Assembly (NCBI GenBank): GCA_012270135.1
Contig: JAAXIW010000319.1
Span: forward strand, 1 to 21,179
DNA from: Brevundimonas sp.
Lineage (GTDB): Bacteria > Pseudomonadota > Alphaproteobacteria > Caulobacterales > Caulobacteraceae
Reading direction: 5' to 3'
DNA length: 21,179 nt
Position 1 is the stretch's first letter. Each line of letters opens with the position of its first letter. A model generated the notes under the pieces. The model saw only the letters and a list, made by a program, of their open reading frames with translations. It ran no database searches and had not been told where the DNA came from. Of the stretch, positions 15,073-21,179 are shown one piece after another. A program made the translations under genes and the position numbers.

Positions 15073-15789
15073 CTACCGCCCCACCGCGTGCAGGGCCGGG
15101 CAGTTCTCGCGCAGCCATTTGCGGAAGGGCCGGTGATCGCCGACCAGACGCTGCACCACCGACCAGTAGGCCGGGCTGTGGTCGGCGTGGACCAGATGCG
15201 CCACCTCGTGGGCGGCCAGATAGTCGGCCACCGCCGGCGGAGCCATGATCACCCGCCAGCTGTAGCGGATGGTCCGGTTGTGCGGGCTGCATGAGCCCCA
15301 GCGCGACCGGGTGTCGGCGATGGAGACCTTCACCGGCCGCTGGCCGAGAGAGCGCAGATGATGCTCGGTCCGCTCGACCAGCACCTGCCGCGCCAGTCGC
15401 TTGATCAGGTTTTCCACCCGACGCGAGAAGGCCTCCCCCTCGCCTCCGGACTGGATGACGGGACCGTCGGCCGCCTCGACCAGCCGCGCCGCGCCGGCGC
15501 CCCCTGTCGCGATCAGCCGCGTGTCCCGGCCGAACAGGGGAACCGTCGCGCCGGGCTCCAGAGGCGCGCTGTCCGGCCGGTCCGCCAGCCTCTGGCGCAT
15601 CCACTCCGCCCTGGTGCGGGCGAAGGCGACGGCCTGCGCCAGGGCGCGTTCCGACGGGGCCACCAGCACAGCCTCGCCGGCGCGGCCGTCGATGCGGATC
15701 GACAGCCGCCGGGCGCGCGGATTGACCGACAGCCGGGCCGGGACGCCGAGGGCGTCAGGCGGCAGCCGCTGGCCGTTCCGGTACTGCAC
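15073..15789 (-). CDS. YgjP-like (M48-type) metallopeptidase domain protein
   Basis: A 238-residue cytoplasmic protein of the YgjP/DUF45 family. The family signature RWGSCS lies at about 163-168. The zinc motif HEVAH is at 194-198 and the third ligand H204 is in HADHSPAYW. No signal peptide is seen. Family members are annotated as SprT-like or UTP-pyrophosphatase-like; the physiological substrate is uncertain. The start is a GTG at 15789 that lies inside the upstream phaZ frame, overlapping it by 35 nt, so the two genes are probably co-transcribed and translationally coupled. The next in-frame Met is at residue 64, past part of the conserved N-terminal domain, so the GTG is preferred. Length fits the family (about 230-250). 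Confidence 0.87.
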   Translation of the reverse strand: MQYRNGQRLPPDALGVPARLSVNPRARRLSIRIDGRAGEAVLVAPSERALAQAVAFARTRAEWMRQRLADRPDSAPLEPGATVPLFGRDTRLIATGGAGAARLVEAADGPVIQSGGEGEAFSRRVENLIKRLARQVLVERTEHHLRSLGQRPVKVSIADTRSRWGSCSPHNRTIRYSWRVIMAPPAVADYLAAHEVAHLVHADHSPAYWSVVQRLVGDHRPFRKWLRENCPALHAVGR

Positions 15790-17035
15790 AGATGGCCTCG
15801 TTCCTCGCGATGAAGTCGCGCACCCGCGGATAGATGTCGTCGCGGAAGCGGCGGCCGTTGAAGACGCCGTAGTGGCCGACCTCGGGGTGGACGTACAGGG
15901 TGCGGCGATCGTCGGGCAGGCTGGAGCACAGGCCGTGCGCCGCCTGGGTCTGGCCGACGCCTGAGATGTCGTCCTTCGCGCCCTCGACGGTCATCAGGCC
16001 GATGTCGGCGATCTTCGCCAGATCGACCTTGCGCCCGCGATGCTCGAGCAGGCCGCGCGGCAGCAGGTGCTGCTGGAACACGATGTCGATGGTCTGGAGA
16101 TAGAACTCCTCGGTCAGGTCCAGCACCGAGAGGTATTCGTTGTAGAATTCCTCGTGCTTCTGGGCTCCGTCGCCGTCGCCGTTGACCAGGTGCTGGAAAT
16201 ATTCGTGGTGGGCGTCGACGTGCCGTTCCTCGTTCATCGACATGAAGCTGTAGAGCTGCACGAAGCCCGGATAGACCCGCCGACCGAAACCCGGATAGGG
16301 CCAGGGCACGGTGTGGATCATGTTCGATCTGAACCAGGTGAAGGGCTTTTCCTCGGCCAGCTGGTTGGTCACCGTCGGCGACAGGCGGGCGTCGATCGGC
16401 GACCCCATGAAGGTCATCGAGGCGGGCCGGTTGGGATCGCCGTCCTCGGCCATCAGGGCGCAGGCGGCCAGAACCGGCGGTCCCGGCTGACAGACGCCGA
16501 CGACGTGGGCGCGCGGGCCGATGACGCCCAGCATGGTCCGGACGTGGTCGATATAGTCGAAGAAGTCGAACCGCCCCTCCAGCATCGGAACCTGGCGGGC
16601 GTTGACCCAGTCGGTGACATAGACGTCGTGGTCCTGCAGGAAGGCCTCGACCGTGCCGCGCAGCAGGGTGGCGTAGTGGCCCGACAGCGGGGCCACGATC
16701 AGCACCGCCGGGGCCGCGGCCGGCTTGCCGGCGCGCTTCAGATCGCCGATGTGCCGGGCGAATCGCACCAGCCGGCACCACGGCGACGACCAGACCACCT
16801 GTTCGGTCGTCCGCACCGACTGTCCGTCGATTTCGACCGTCTCCAGCCCCCAGGCCGGCTTGCCGTAGCGGCGGGTGACGCTCTCGAACAGTTCGGCCGA
16901 GGCCCAGGCGGTGCGCGCCAGGGCGGTGTCGGCGGCCGGATTGAACGGAGAACTCCAGAACTGGCGGGCCATCTGGGCCCCGATCCGGAACGGCGTCGCC
17001 GAGTGGTAGGCGAGCTCGTGAAGCGAATACAGCAT
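15755..17035 (-). CDS. phaZ: Intracellular polyhydroxyalkanoate depolymerase
   Basis: A 426-residue cytoplasmic, granule-associated enzyme that mobilises stored polyhydroxybutyrate. The lipase-box-like GVCQPG contains C182 as nucleophile. This Cys variant is the hallmark of the intracellular PhaZ family, in which Ralstonia eutropha PhaZ1 uses Cys183. The probable catalytic His is H388 in EVGHYGVF. The N-terminus (MLYSLHELAYHSATPFR) is typical and no signal peptide is present. The start at 17035 is chosen because AGGA precedes it and family proteins begin with this MxYxxxE-like sequence; the frame is open to 17098. It is the first gene of a likely operon with the YgjP-like gene. Upstream there is a GCACTGCAAAAA element resembling PhaR-type TGC-rich sites. 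No phaC, phaB or phasin gene is in the window. Confidence 0.92.
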   Translation of the reverse strand: MLYSLHELAYHSATPFRIGAQMARQFWSSPFNPAADTALARTAWASAELFESVTRRYGKPAWGLETVEIDGQSVRTTEQVVWSSPWCRLVRFARHIGDLKRAGKPAAAPAVLIVAPLSGHYATLLRGTVEAFLQDHDVYVTDWVNARQVPMLEGRFDFFDYIDHVRTMLGVIGPRAHVVGVCQPGPPVLAACALMAEDGDPNRPASMTFMGSPIDARLSPTVTNQLAEEKPFTWFRSNMIHTVPWPYPGFGRRVYPGFVQLYSFMSMNEERHVDAHHEYFQHLVNGDGDGAQKHEEFYNEYLSVLDLTEEFYLQTIDIVFQQHLLPRGLLEHRGRKVDLAKIADIGLMTVEGAKDDISGVGQTQAAHGLCSSLPDDRRTLYVHPEVGHYGVFNGRRFRDDIYPRVRDFIARNEAICAVPERPAAAA

Positions 17036-17087
17036 GCGTGTCCTGAGACGGCCCCCGCCGATATGTGGCAGGGCAGCATAGAACGCG

Positions 17088-17130
17088 CCGCACTGCAAAA
17101 AGATTATCTTCGTTCAGCTTGTCGTGAACG
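17088..17130 (-). promoter_or_regulatory. phaZ upstream region with possible PhaR-like site and an inverted repeat
   Basis: GCACTGCAAAAA (17090-17101) resembles the TGC-containing boxes bound by the PHA-responsive repressor PhaR in alphaproteobacteria. Next to it CGTTCA (17111-17116) and TGAACG (17125-17130) form a perfect inverted repeat with an 8-nt spacer. Both lie 55-95 nt before the phaZ start, a suitable place for control of phaZ. No phaR gene is in the window. Confidence 0.28.
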
Positions 17131-17236
17131 GCGGGCGCTCCAACGGGCCGCGGTCGTCCTGTCGCGCCCCGTACGATTTGATTGAACCGGATCGTCGGAT
17201 GTCGGCACCTTTCCTTCAACGAGGGACGTGGGCGGC

Positions 17237-17788
17237 ATGGTCAGGACCAGGGAACAGCTCCTTGACGAATATCTGGTGGCGTCCGCGCGCATCGGCGACC
17301 GCAAGGCGTTCGACCTGCTGGCGCGCCGCTGGCAGGGCAAGCTGGTCGCCCACGCCTGGCGGCTGACCGGCGACGTCGACCTGGCCCGCGAGGCGGCCCA
17401 GGAGGGCTGGATCGAGATCGTGCGCGGCGTCGGGCGGCTGCGCGACGAGCGCGCCTTCCCCGCCTGGGCCTATCAGATCGTGTCGCGGCGTTGCGCGCGG
17501 CGGATCGGCCGCCTGCAGCACGATCGGGCCCTGGCGGCGGCCGCGGCGGCGGAACCGGGCGAAGCCTTCGCGGCGCCCGAGGAGAGGGACGCGCCGGCCA
17601 TGGCGCGGCTGCGCACGGCTGTGGCCGGGCTTCCGCCCGACCAGCGGGCCGCGATCGGCCTGTTCTATCTCGAGGATATGGAGATCGCGGACGTCGCGAT
17701 CGCCCTGAACGTGCCGGCGGGCACGGTGAAGACCCGCCTGATGCATGCCCGCCGCAAACTGCGCGCGGTGCTGGAAGGAGACGCGTGA
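17237..17788 (+). CDS. ECF-type RNA polymerase sigma factor
   Basis: A 183-residue sigma-70-family protein with only regions 2 and 4. Region 2 covers about residues 20-90, with FDLLARRWQGKLVAHAWRLT and the region 2.3/2.4 RAFPAWAYQIVSRRCARRI. An Ala/Glu-rich linker (about 95-122) follows. Region 4 (about 125-175) has the helix-turn-helix MEIADVAIALNVPAGTVKTR, then LMHARRKLR. The start at 17237 (ATG) is preferred over the in-frame GTG at 17228 because GAGGGA (17221-17226) is correctly spaced only for the ATG. Its stop overlaps the start of the following small membrane protein by 1 nt, the usual layout for a sigma factor and its regulator. The signal sensed is unknown. It is divergent from phaZ, and I found no convincing ECF autoregulatory promoter in the 200-nt gap. 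Confidence 0.88.
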   Translation: MVRTREQLLDEYLVASARIGDRKAFDLLARRWQGKLVAHAWRLTGDVDLAREAAQEGWIEIVRGVGRLRDERAFPAWAYQIVSRRCARRIGRLQHDRALAAAAAAEPGEAFAAPEERDAPAMARLRTAVAGLPPDQRAAIGLFYLEDMEIADVAIALNVPAGTVKTRLMHARRKLRAVLEGDA

Positions 17789-18159
17789 TGACGACCGATA
17801 TCGACCGGATGATCGAGGAAGCCCTTCAGGGCGAGGAACAGGCCCTGTTCCGCGAAACGGCGCGCGAGCCGGGCTTCTTCGGACAGGCGCTGAGCGTGTT
17901 CGACGGGCGGGCCGGCTGGGCCAACGCCGTGCTGATGGCGGCGCAGACGGCCGCCTTCTTCTTCGGGGTCTGGGCGGCGTGGCGCTTCTTCCAGGCCGAC
18001 ACCGCCCTGTCGGCCCTTCACTGGGGACTGCCCGCCGCGGTTCTGATCCTGGGGTCGCTGGTGATGAAGATGGCGCTGGTGCCCGTCGTCCACGCCAATC
18101 GGGTGCTGCGCGAGCTGAAGCGGCTCGAGCGCCAGATCGCGATGGCCCGCAAGGGCTGA
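17788..18159 (+). CDS. Small two-helix membrane protein, possible sigma-factor regulator (DUF6768-like)
   Basis: A 123-residue protein with a charged N-terminal cytoplasmic segment (MTTDIDRMIEEALQGEE..., about 1-43), two hydrophobic helices (about 45-67 and 78-103) and a basic C-terminal helix (VLRELKRLERQIAMARKG). The start overlaps the sigma factor stop (TGATG), so the pair is translationally coupled. GGAAGGAG lies upstream inside the sigma gene. The layout suggests a role in controlling the sigma factor, but there is no ZAS zinc motif and no recognisable anti-sigma domain. Alphaproteobacterial ECF genes are often followed by short membrane proteins of this kind; DUF6768 is my best, tentative, family guess. 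It converges with the SCO gene. Confidence 0.72.
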   Translation: MTTDIDRMIEEALQGEEQALFRETAREPGFFGQALSVFDGRAGWANAVLMAAQTAAFFFGVWAAWRFFQADTALSALHWGLPAAVLILGSLVMKMALVPVVHANRVLRELKRLERQIAMARKG

Positions 18160-18183
18160 AGGCGGCGGCGGGTCGTGGCGGGA

Positions 18184-18807
18184 CTAGCCGCGCGCCATGA
18201 CCCGGCCGATGACGTCGGCGGCGCGGTCGGGCCGGAGATCGTGGGCGACCGCCGACCGGAACCCGCCGTCCGGACCCATCAGATAGATCGTCAGGCCGTG
18301 GTTCATCGTATAGCCCTCGCCCTCCCCGACCTTCTGATAGGGCGCGCCATAGGCCCTGGCGGCGGCGTCGACCTGCTCGGGCGTGCCGGTCAGGCCGATG
18401 ACGCCTTCGGGAAAACCGTCGGTCGACAGGTAGTCATTGAGAACCTGCGGCGTGTCCCGCGCCGGATCGATGGTGATGAAGACGATCTGCAGATCCTCGG
18501 CCCGGTCACCCAGCCGCTGTTTCGTCGCATCGAGGACCTGAAGCGTGGTCGGACAATAGTCCGGGCAGTAGGTGAAGCCGAAGAAGACCAGTGACCACTT
18601 GCCCTCCAGCATCGTTTCGTCGACCGGCCGCCCGTCCTGGTCGACCAGCTGGAACGGTCCGCCGATCCTGGCCTGGCCGGTGGAGACGACCTCGCCGGCG
18701 CGCAGGCCCGGCGCCGGGCGGCTGGCCAGCACCATGGTCACGGCGATCAGCGCCACGGCGATGACTGCGCAGGCGGCGGCGAACAGAAGGATGGAACGGC
18801 GCGGCAT
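18184..18807 (-). CDS. SCO/SenC-type copper chaperone (cytochrome oxidase assembly)
   Basis: A 207-residue membrane-anchored thioredoxin-fold protein with one N-terminal helix (about 6-28) and a periplasmic domain. The copper-binding CxxxC is C81-PDY-C85 in FFGFTYCPDYCPTT, and the third ligand is H170 in MNHGLTIYL. DPARDTP (114-120) is also conserved. SCO proteins deliver copper to the CuA site of cytochrome c oxidase and influence redox sensing; Rhodobacter SenC/PrrC belongs here. GGGAG precedes the ATG at 18807. The gene is divergent from the RegB-type kinase with only 53 nt between the start codons, close to the Rhodobacter senC/regB arrangement. Length and motifs are normal. The stop is 24 nt from the convergent membrane protein gene, with no terminator. 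Confidence 0.92.
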   Translation of the reverse strand: MPRRSILLFAAACAVIAVALIAVTMVLASRPAPGLRAGEVVSTGQARIGGPFQLVDQDGRPVDETMLEGKWSLVFFGFTYCPDYCPTTLQVLDATKQRLGDRAEDLQIVFITIDPARDTPQVLNDYLSTDGFPEGVIGLTGTPEQVDAAARAYGAPYQKVGEGEGYTMNHGLTIYLMGPDGGFRSAVAHDLRPDRAADVIGRVMARG

Positions 18808-18825
18808 TTCGGCTCCCGGCAGGAC

Positions 18826-18840
18826 GCGCCATGCGGGCGC
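18826..18840. promoter_or_regulatory. Possible RegA/RegR box between SCO and RegB genes
   Basis: GCGCC-ATGCG-GGCGC is a perfect 5-bp inverted repeat with an N5 spacer, the format of the published RegA consensus GCGGC-N5-GTCGC and the related RegR box. It lies in the middle of the 53-nt divergent gap, ideally placed for feedback control of both genes. In GC-rich DNA such a match can arise by chance. Confidence 0.35.
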
Positions 18841-18860
18841 GGCTGGTCTATAGGAGACGG

Positions 18861-20354
18861 GTGAGCCCGACCCAAGACCCCCTGTCGTCGCAGTTCGCCG
18901 AGGCCGCCGACGCGGGCGGACGCTTCGGCGGCTGGCGCAATGCGCCGCGCCGAAGCCGGGGCCTCTCGCTGCGGACGCTGGTGATCCTGCGCTGGATGGC
19001 CATCGCGGGCCAGAGCGCCACCGTCGTCGTAGCCACCGCCTGGTTCCATTTCGACCTGCCGCTGTGGGGCTGTGTGGCCGTGATCGGCGCCAGCGTGGCG
19101 ATGAACCTGAACGCCACCGCCCGGCTCAAGCGCAGCGACGGCTCCTTCCCGGACGGCGCCCTGACGGCGGCCCATCTCGGCTTCGACATCCTGCAGCTGT
19201 CCCTGCTGTTGGCCCTGACCGGCGGGCTGCAGAACCCGTTCTGCCTGCTGCTCGTTGCGCCGGTGACGGTGGCGGCGGCGTCGCTACCGGGCCGGCAGGC
19301 GGCGCTGATGGGGCTGCTGGTGCTGGCCGCCACCGTCGGCCTGTTCTTCTTCTCCATGCCGCTGCCGTGGCAGGCGGGAACCGAGCTTGTGCTGCCGCCC
19401 CTGTATCGCTTCGGCATCGGCCTGGCGCTGATCACCGGCGTGGTCTTCACCGCCGCCTACGCCTGGCGGGTGGCGGCGGACGCCGAAAAGCTGGAACTGG
19501 CCCTGGCCACCACCCAGGATGTGCTGCAGCGCGAGCAGCGGCTGGCGGCCCTGGGCGGGCTCGCGGCGGCGGCGGCGCACGAACTCGGCACGCCGCTGGC
19601 GACCATCCAGGTGGTGGCGCGCGAACTGCTGCGCGAGGCGGCCAAGGGCGGGGCGGCGGCCGAGGACGCCGCCCTGATCCTGCAGCAGGCCGAACGCTGC
19701 CGGGAGATTCTGAAACGGCTGTCACAACAGCCGGAGGAGGGCGAGGCCGCCTTCGCCGAGGGCGGGCTCAAGGCCCTGCTGGAGGAGGTGGTCGAGCCGC
19801 ACCGGGGCTTCGACCTGGCCTTCGAGGTCCGGGTGCGAACGGCCTCTGGCGAGGCCGCCCCGCGCGTGCGCCGCCTGCCGGAAGTCGTGCACGGCCTGTC
19901 GACCCTGGTCGAGAACGCCGCCGATTTCGCCAACGGCCGGGTGCGTGTGCAGGCCCTCGTCGACGCCGGCTTCATCGAGATCGAGGTGGTCGACGATGGC
20001 CCCGGCATCCCGCCGGACATCCTGCCCCGGCTGGGCGAGCCCTATGTGACCAGCCGGCCGCAGGGCAAGGCGCGCCGGGCGCTGGCGGCCCAGATCGCCG
20101 CCTCCGTGGCCGCCGCCGCGCCCGGCGGAAAGGGTCGGAAGGACCGCAAGACAGGCAAGGCCGCGCCGGCGCCGGAAGCCATCGCCCCCAGCCAGGGCGG
20201 CATGGGCCTCGGCTTCTTCATCGCCCGCACCCTGCTGGAGCGGACCGGAGGCAAGGTCTCCGTCGGGACCGGCGAGGGCGGCAAGGGGCGGCCGAAGGGC
20301 GCGCGGGTCGCCGTGCGCTGGCCGCGGCCGGCCCTGGAAGCGGGACCGTCGTGA
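18861..20354 (+). CDS. regB: Redox-sensing histidine kinase, RegB/PrrB/ActS family
   Basis: A 497-residue inner-membrane sensor kinase. About six membrane helices (about 40-210) include the quinone-binding heptapeptide GGLQNPF at 121-127. The phospho-acceptor H240 is in the H-box AAHELGTPLATI. C280 in QQAERCREIL lies 40 residues after it, the same spacing as H225 and C265 in Rhodobacter capsulatus RegB, where the Cys is redox-active. The ATPase domain has the N-box LVENAADF, VDDGPGIPPDI and GGMGLGFFIA. An Ala/Lys/Gly-rich stretch of about 45 residues separates the last two (401-445). The start GTG at 18861 follows AGGAG; an in-frame ATG at 18831 lacks a ribosome site. Family members control respiration and oxygen-dependent pathways with RegA, whose gene follows 67 nt later on the same strand. 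Confidence 0.92.
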   Translation: MSPTQDPLSSQFAEAADAGGRFGGWRNAPRRSRGLSLRTLVILRWMAIAGQSATVVVATAWFHFDLPLWGCVAVIGASVAMNLNATARLKRSDGSFPDGALTAAHLGFDILQLSLLLALTGGLQNPFCLLLVAPVTVAAASLPGRQAALMGLLVLAATVGLFFFSMPLPWQAGTELVLPPLYRFGIGLALITGVVFTAAYAWRVAADAEKLELALATTQDVLQREQRLAALGGLAAAAAHELGTPLATIQVVARELLREAAKGGAAAEDAALILQQAERCREILKRLSQQPEEGEAAFAEGGLKALLEEVVEPHRGFDLAFEVRVRTASGEAAPRVRRLPEVVHGLSTLVENAADFANGRVRVQALVDAGFIEIEVVDDGPGIPPDILPRLGEPYVTSRPQGKARRALAAQIAASVAAAAPGGKGRKDRKTGKAAPAPEAIAPSQGGMGLGFFIARTLLERTGGKVSVGTGEGGKGRPKGARVAVRWPRPALEAGPS

Positions 20355-20421
20355 TGTCGCACCGGCGCGGTTGAACCTTGACCGCGGGGGCGCGGTTACC
20401 GACTTGAGGCCAAGGAGAACG

Positions 20422-20979
20422 ATGATGCCCGATACCGAAGCCCGGATCGCCGCCCTGCCCGACAGGACCCTCCTGCTGCTCGACGACGACAACGCCCTGC
20501 GCACGCGGCTGGGGCGGGCGCTGGAGAGCCGCGGCTTCGAGGTGACGACAGCCGCCTCGGGGGCCGAGGCGCGCGAGGCGCTGCGCACCTCGCTGCCGGC
20601 CTTCGCCGTCCTCGACATGCGGCTGGAGGACGGCAACGGCCTGAAGGTGGTCGAGGCCATCCGCGAGCGGCGCGAGGACGCCCGGATCGTCATGCTGACC
20701 GGCTACGGCGCCATCGCCACGGCAGTCGCCGCGGTCAAGGCCGGGGCGGTCGACTATCTGCAGAAGCCCGCCGACGCCGACGATGTCGTCAAGGCCCTGC
20801 TGATGACCGGCGAGGCCCCCGAGCCGCCCGAGAACCCGATGAGCGCCGACCGGGTGCGCTGGGAGCATATCCAGCGCGTCTACGAACTGTGCGACCACAA
20901 TGTCTCGGAGACGGCGCGCCGCCTGGGCATGCACCGGCGCACGCTGCAGCGGATCCTGGCGAAGCGGGCGCCGCGCTGA
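20422..20979 (+). CDS. regA: Response regulator, RegA/PrrA/ActR family
   Basis: A 185-residue DNA-binding response regulator and cognate partner of the upstream RegB kinase. The receiver domain (about 15-130) has the acidic pocket LLLDDDN and phospho-acceptor D65 in FAVLDMRLEDGNG. The switch Thr is in MLTGYG and the conserved Lys in YLQKPAD. After a Pro-rich linker (APEPPENP), the short C-terminal Fis-type helix-turn-helix is nearly invariant for the family: WEHIQRVYELCDHNVSETAR and RLGMHRRTLQRILAKRAPR. R. capsulatus RegA has a very similar length (about 184). AGGAG at 20413-20417 precedes two adjacent ATGs (20422 and 20425). It probably shares a transcript with regB, 67 nt upstream. Known targets in related bacteria include cytochrome oxidase, hydrogenase and carbon- or nitrogen-fixation genes; which apply here cannot be told from the window. 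Confidence 0.94.
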   Translation: MMPDTEARIAALPDRTLLLLDDDNALRTRLGRALESRGFEVTTAASGAEAREALRTSLPAFAVLDMRLEDGNGLKVVEAIRERREDARIVMLTGYGAIATAVAAVKAGAVDYLQKPADADDVVKALLMTGEAPEPPENPMSADRVRWEHIQRVYELCDHNVSETARRLGMHRRTLQRILAKRAPR

Positions 20980-21050
20980 TCCGTCCTTGCCGCTAACCGG
21001 CGAGCCGTGCAGTCTCCCTCGTGGGGGGGGAAGGCAGGAAGATCGACATT

Positions 21051-21179
21051 ATGGCGCTGGCCTTCGTCGCGATCGCCTTCACGGCGACGCTGGCTGGCTT
21101 CAACTGGCTTCTGACCACCTCCGTCCCGGGCCTGCCGCCAGCGCGTCTTTTCATTGAGGCCGACATCATCGCCCAACTG
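21051..21179 (+). CDS. Possible hypothetical protein, truncated by the window edge
   Basis: An ATG at 21051 opens a frame of 43 codons that runs off the right edge. AGGAAG lies 9-14 nt upstream, after a G-run at 21022-21030. The first 20 or so residues (MALAFVAIAFTATLAGFNWL) are hydrophobic and could be a signal anchor, and the rest is not recognisable. It is on the same strand as regA, 71 nt downstream. With so little sequence, family and function cannot be assigned, and it may not be a gene. Confidence 0.3.
   Translation, partial: MALAFVAIAFTATLAGFNWLLTTSVPGLPPARLFIEADIIAQL

Noticed and set aside
18831..18860. ATG at 18831 as the regB start
   Set aside because: No Shine-Dalgarno precedes it, while GTG 18861 follows AGGAG. 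The extension would be Arg-rich and would overlap the RegA-box-like repeat. Not fully excluded.
20900..21157. Plus-strand frame across the regA 3' end and downstream DNA
   Set aside because: Most of it overlaps regA's conserved helix-turn-helix in another frame, and it has no ribosome site or recognisable sequence.
1..21179. Defence system, prophage, integrative element, CRISPR or toxin-antitoxin locus
   Set aside because: No recombinase, transposase, repeat-spacer pattern, phage structural gene or toxin-like gene pair could be identified. The gene content is metabolic, envelope and regulatory.

Overview
The window is GC-rich throughout and densely coded on both strands. Its gene families are HisS with the long alphaproteobacterial form, a RegB/RegA redox two-component pair next to a SCO protein, an intracellular PHA depolymerase with a cysteine nucleophile, PBP1A and a DUF3857 transglutaminase-like protein. 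Together these suggest an alphaproteobacterium, most likely a Caulobacterales member such as Brevundimonas. That assignment is inferred from gene content and composition, not from a marker gene. I see no IS element, phage gene, CRISPR array, tRNA, rRNA or classical defence system. This looks like ordinary chromosome with several regulatory details worth checking.

Layout. 1-2103 (+): hisS, then a 224-nt gap holding a chain of hairpins that ends in an intrinsic terminator, then a small four-helix membrane protein (DUF3147-like). 2177-4318 (-): a secreted M13 zinc endopeptidase, with its own terminator at 2121-2154. 4472-6295 (+): a Kef-type CPA2 cation/proton antiporter with a C-terminal TrkA-N domain, divergent from the peptidase. 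6509-7174 (+): a TetR-family regulator followed by a strong terminator. 7354-10461 (+): a 1035-residue secreted DUF3857/transglutaminase/TPR protein whose wobble-position use is visibly less GC-biased than its neighbours. 10621-11763 (-): an orphan Rieske oxygenase, divergent from a secreted alpha/beta hydrolase (11879-12826, +) with a His-rich N-terminus. 12945-15071 (+): PBP1A.

The second part begins with 15073-17035 (-): a YgjP-like metallopeptidase whose start overlaps the end of phaZ, probably co-transcribed. 17237-18159 (+): a two-gene operon of an ECF-type sigma factor and a small membrane protein that may be its regulator. 18184-18807 (-): SCO/SenC-type copper chaperone. 18861-20979 (+): RegB/ActS histidine kinase and RegA/ActR response regulator. 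At the right edge a possible truncated reading frame starts at 21051.

Functional links. The SCO-RegB-RegA block is the most coherent module. RegB carries the GGLQNPF quinone motif and a cysteine exactly 40 residues after the phospho-histidine, as reported for Rhodobacter RegB. SCO homologues mature cytochrome oxidase, and a GCGCC-N5-GGCGC inverted repeat resembling a RegA box lies in the 53-nt divergent intergenic region. The most novel-looking item is the structured, terminator-capped RNA candidate between hisS and the DUF3147-like gene. No stretch longer than about 225 nt lacks a gene.
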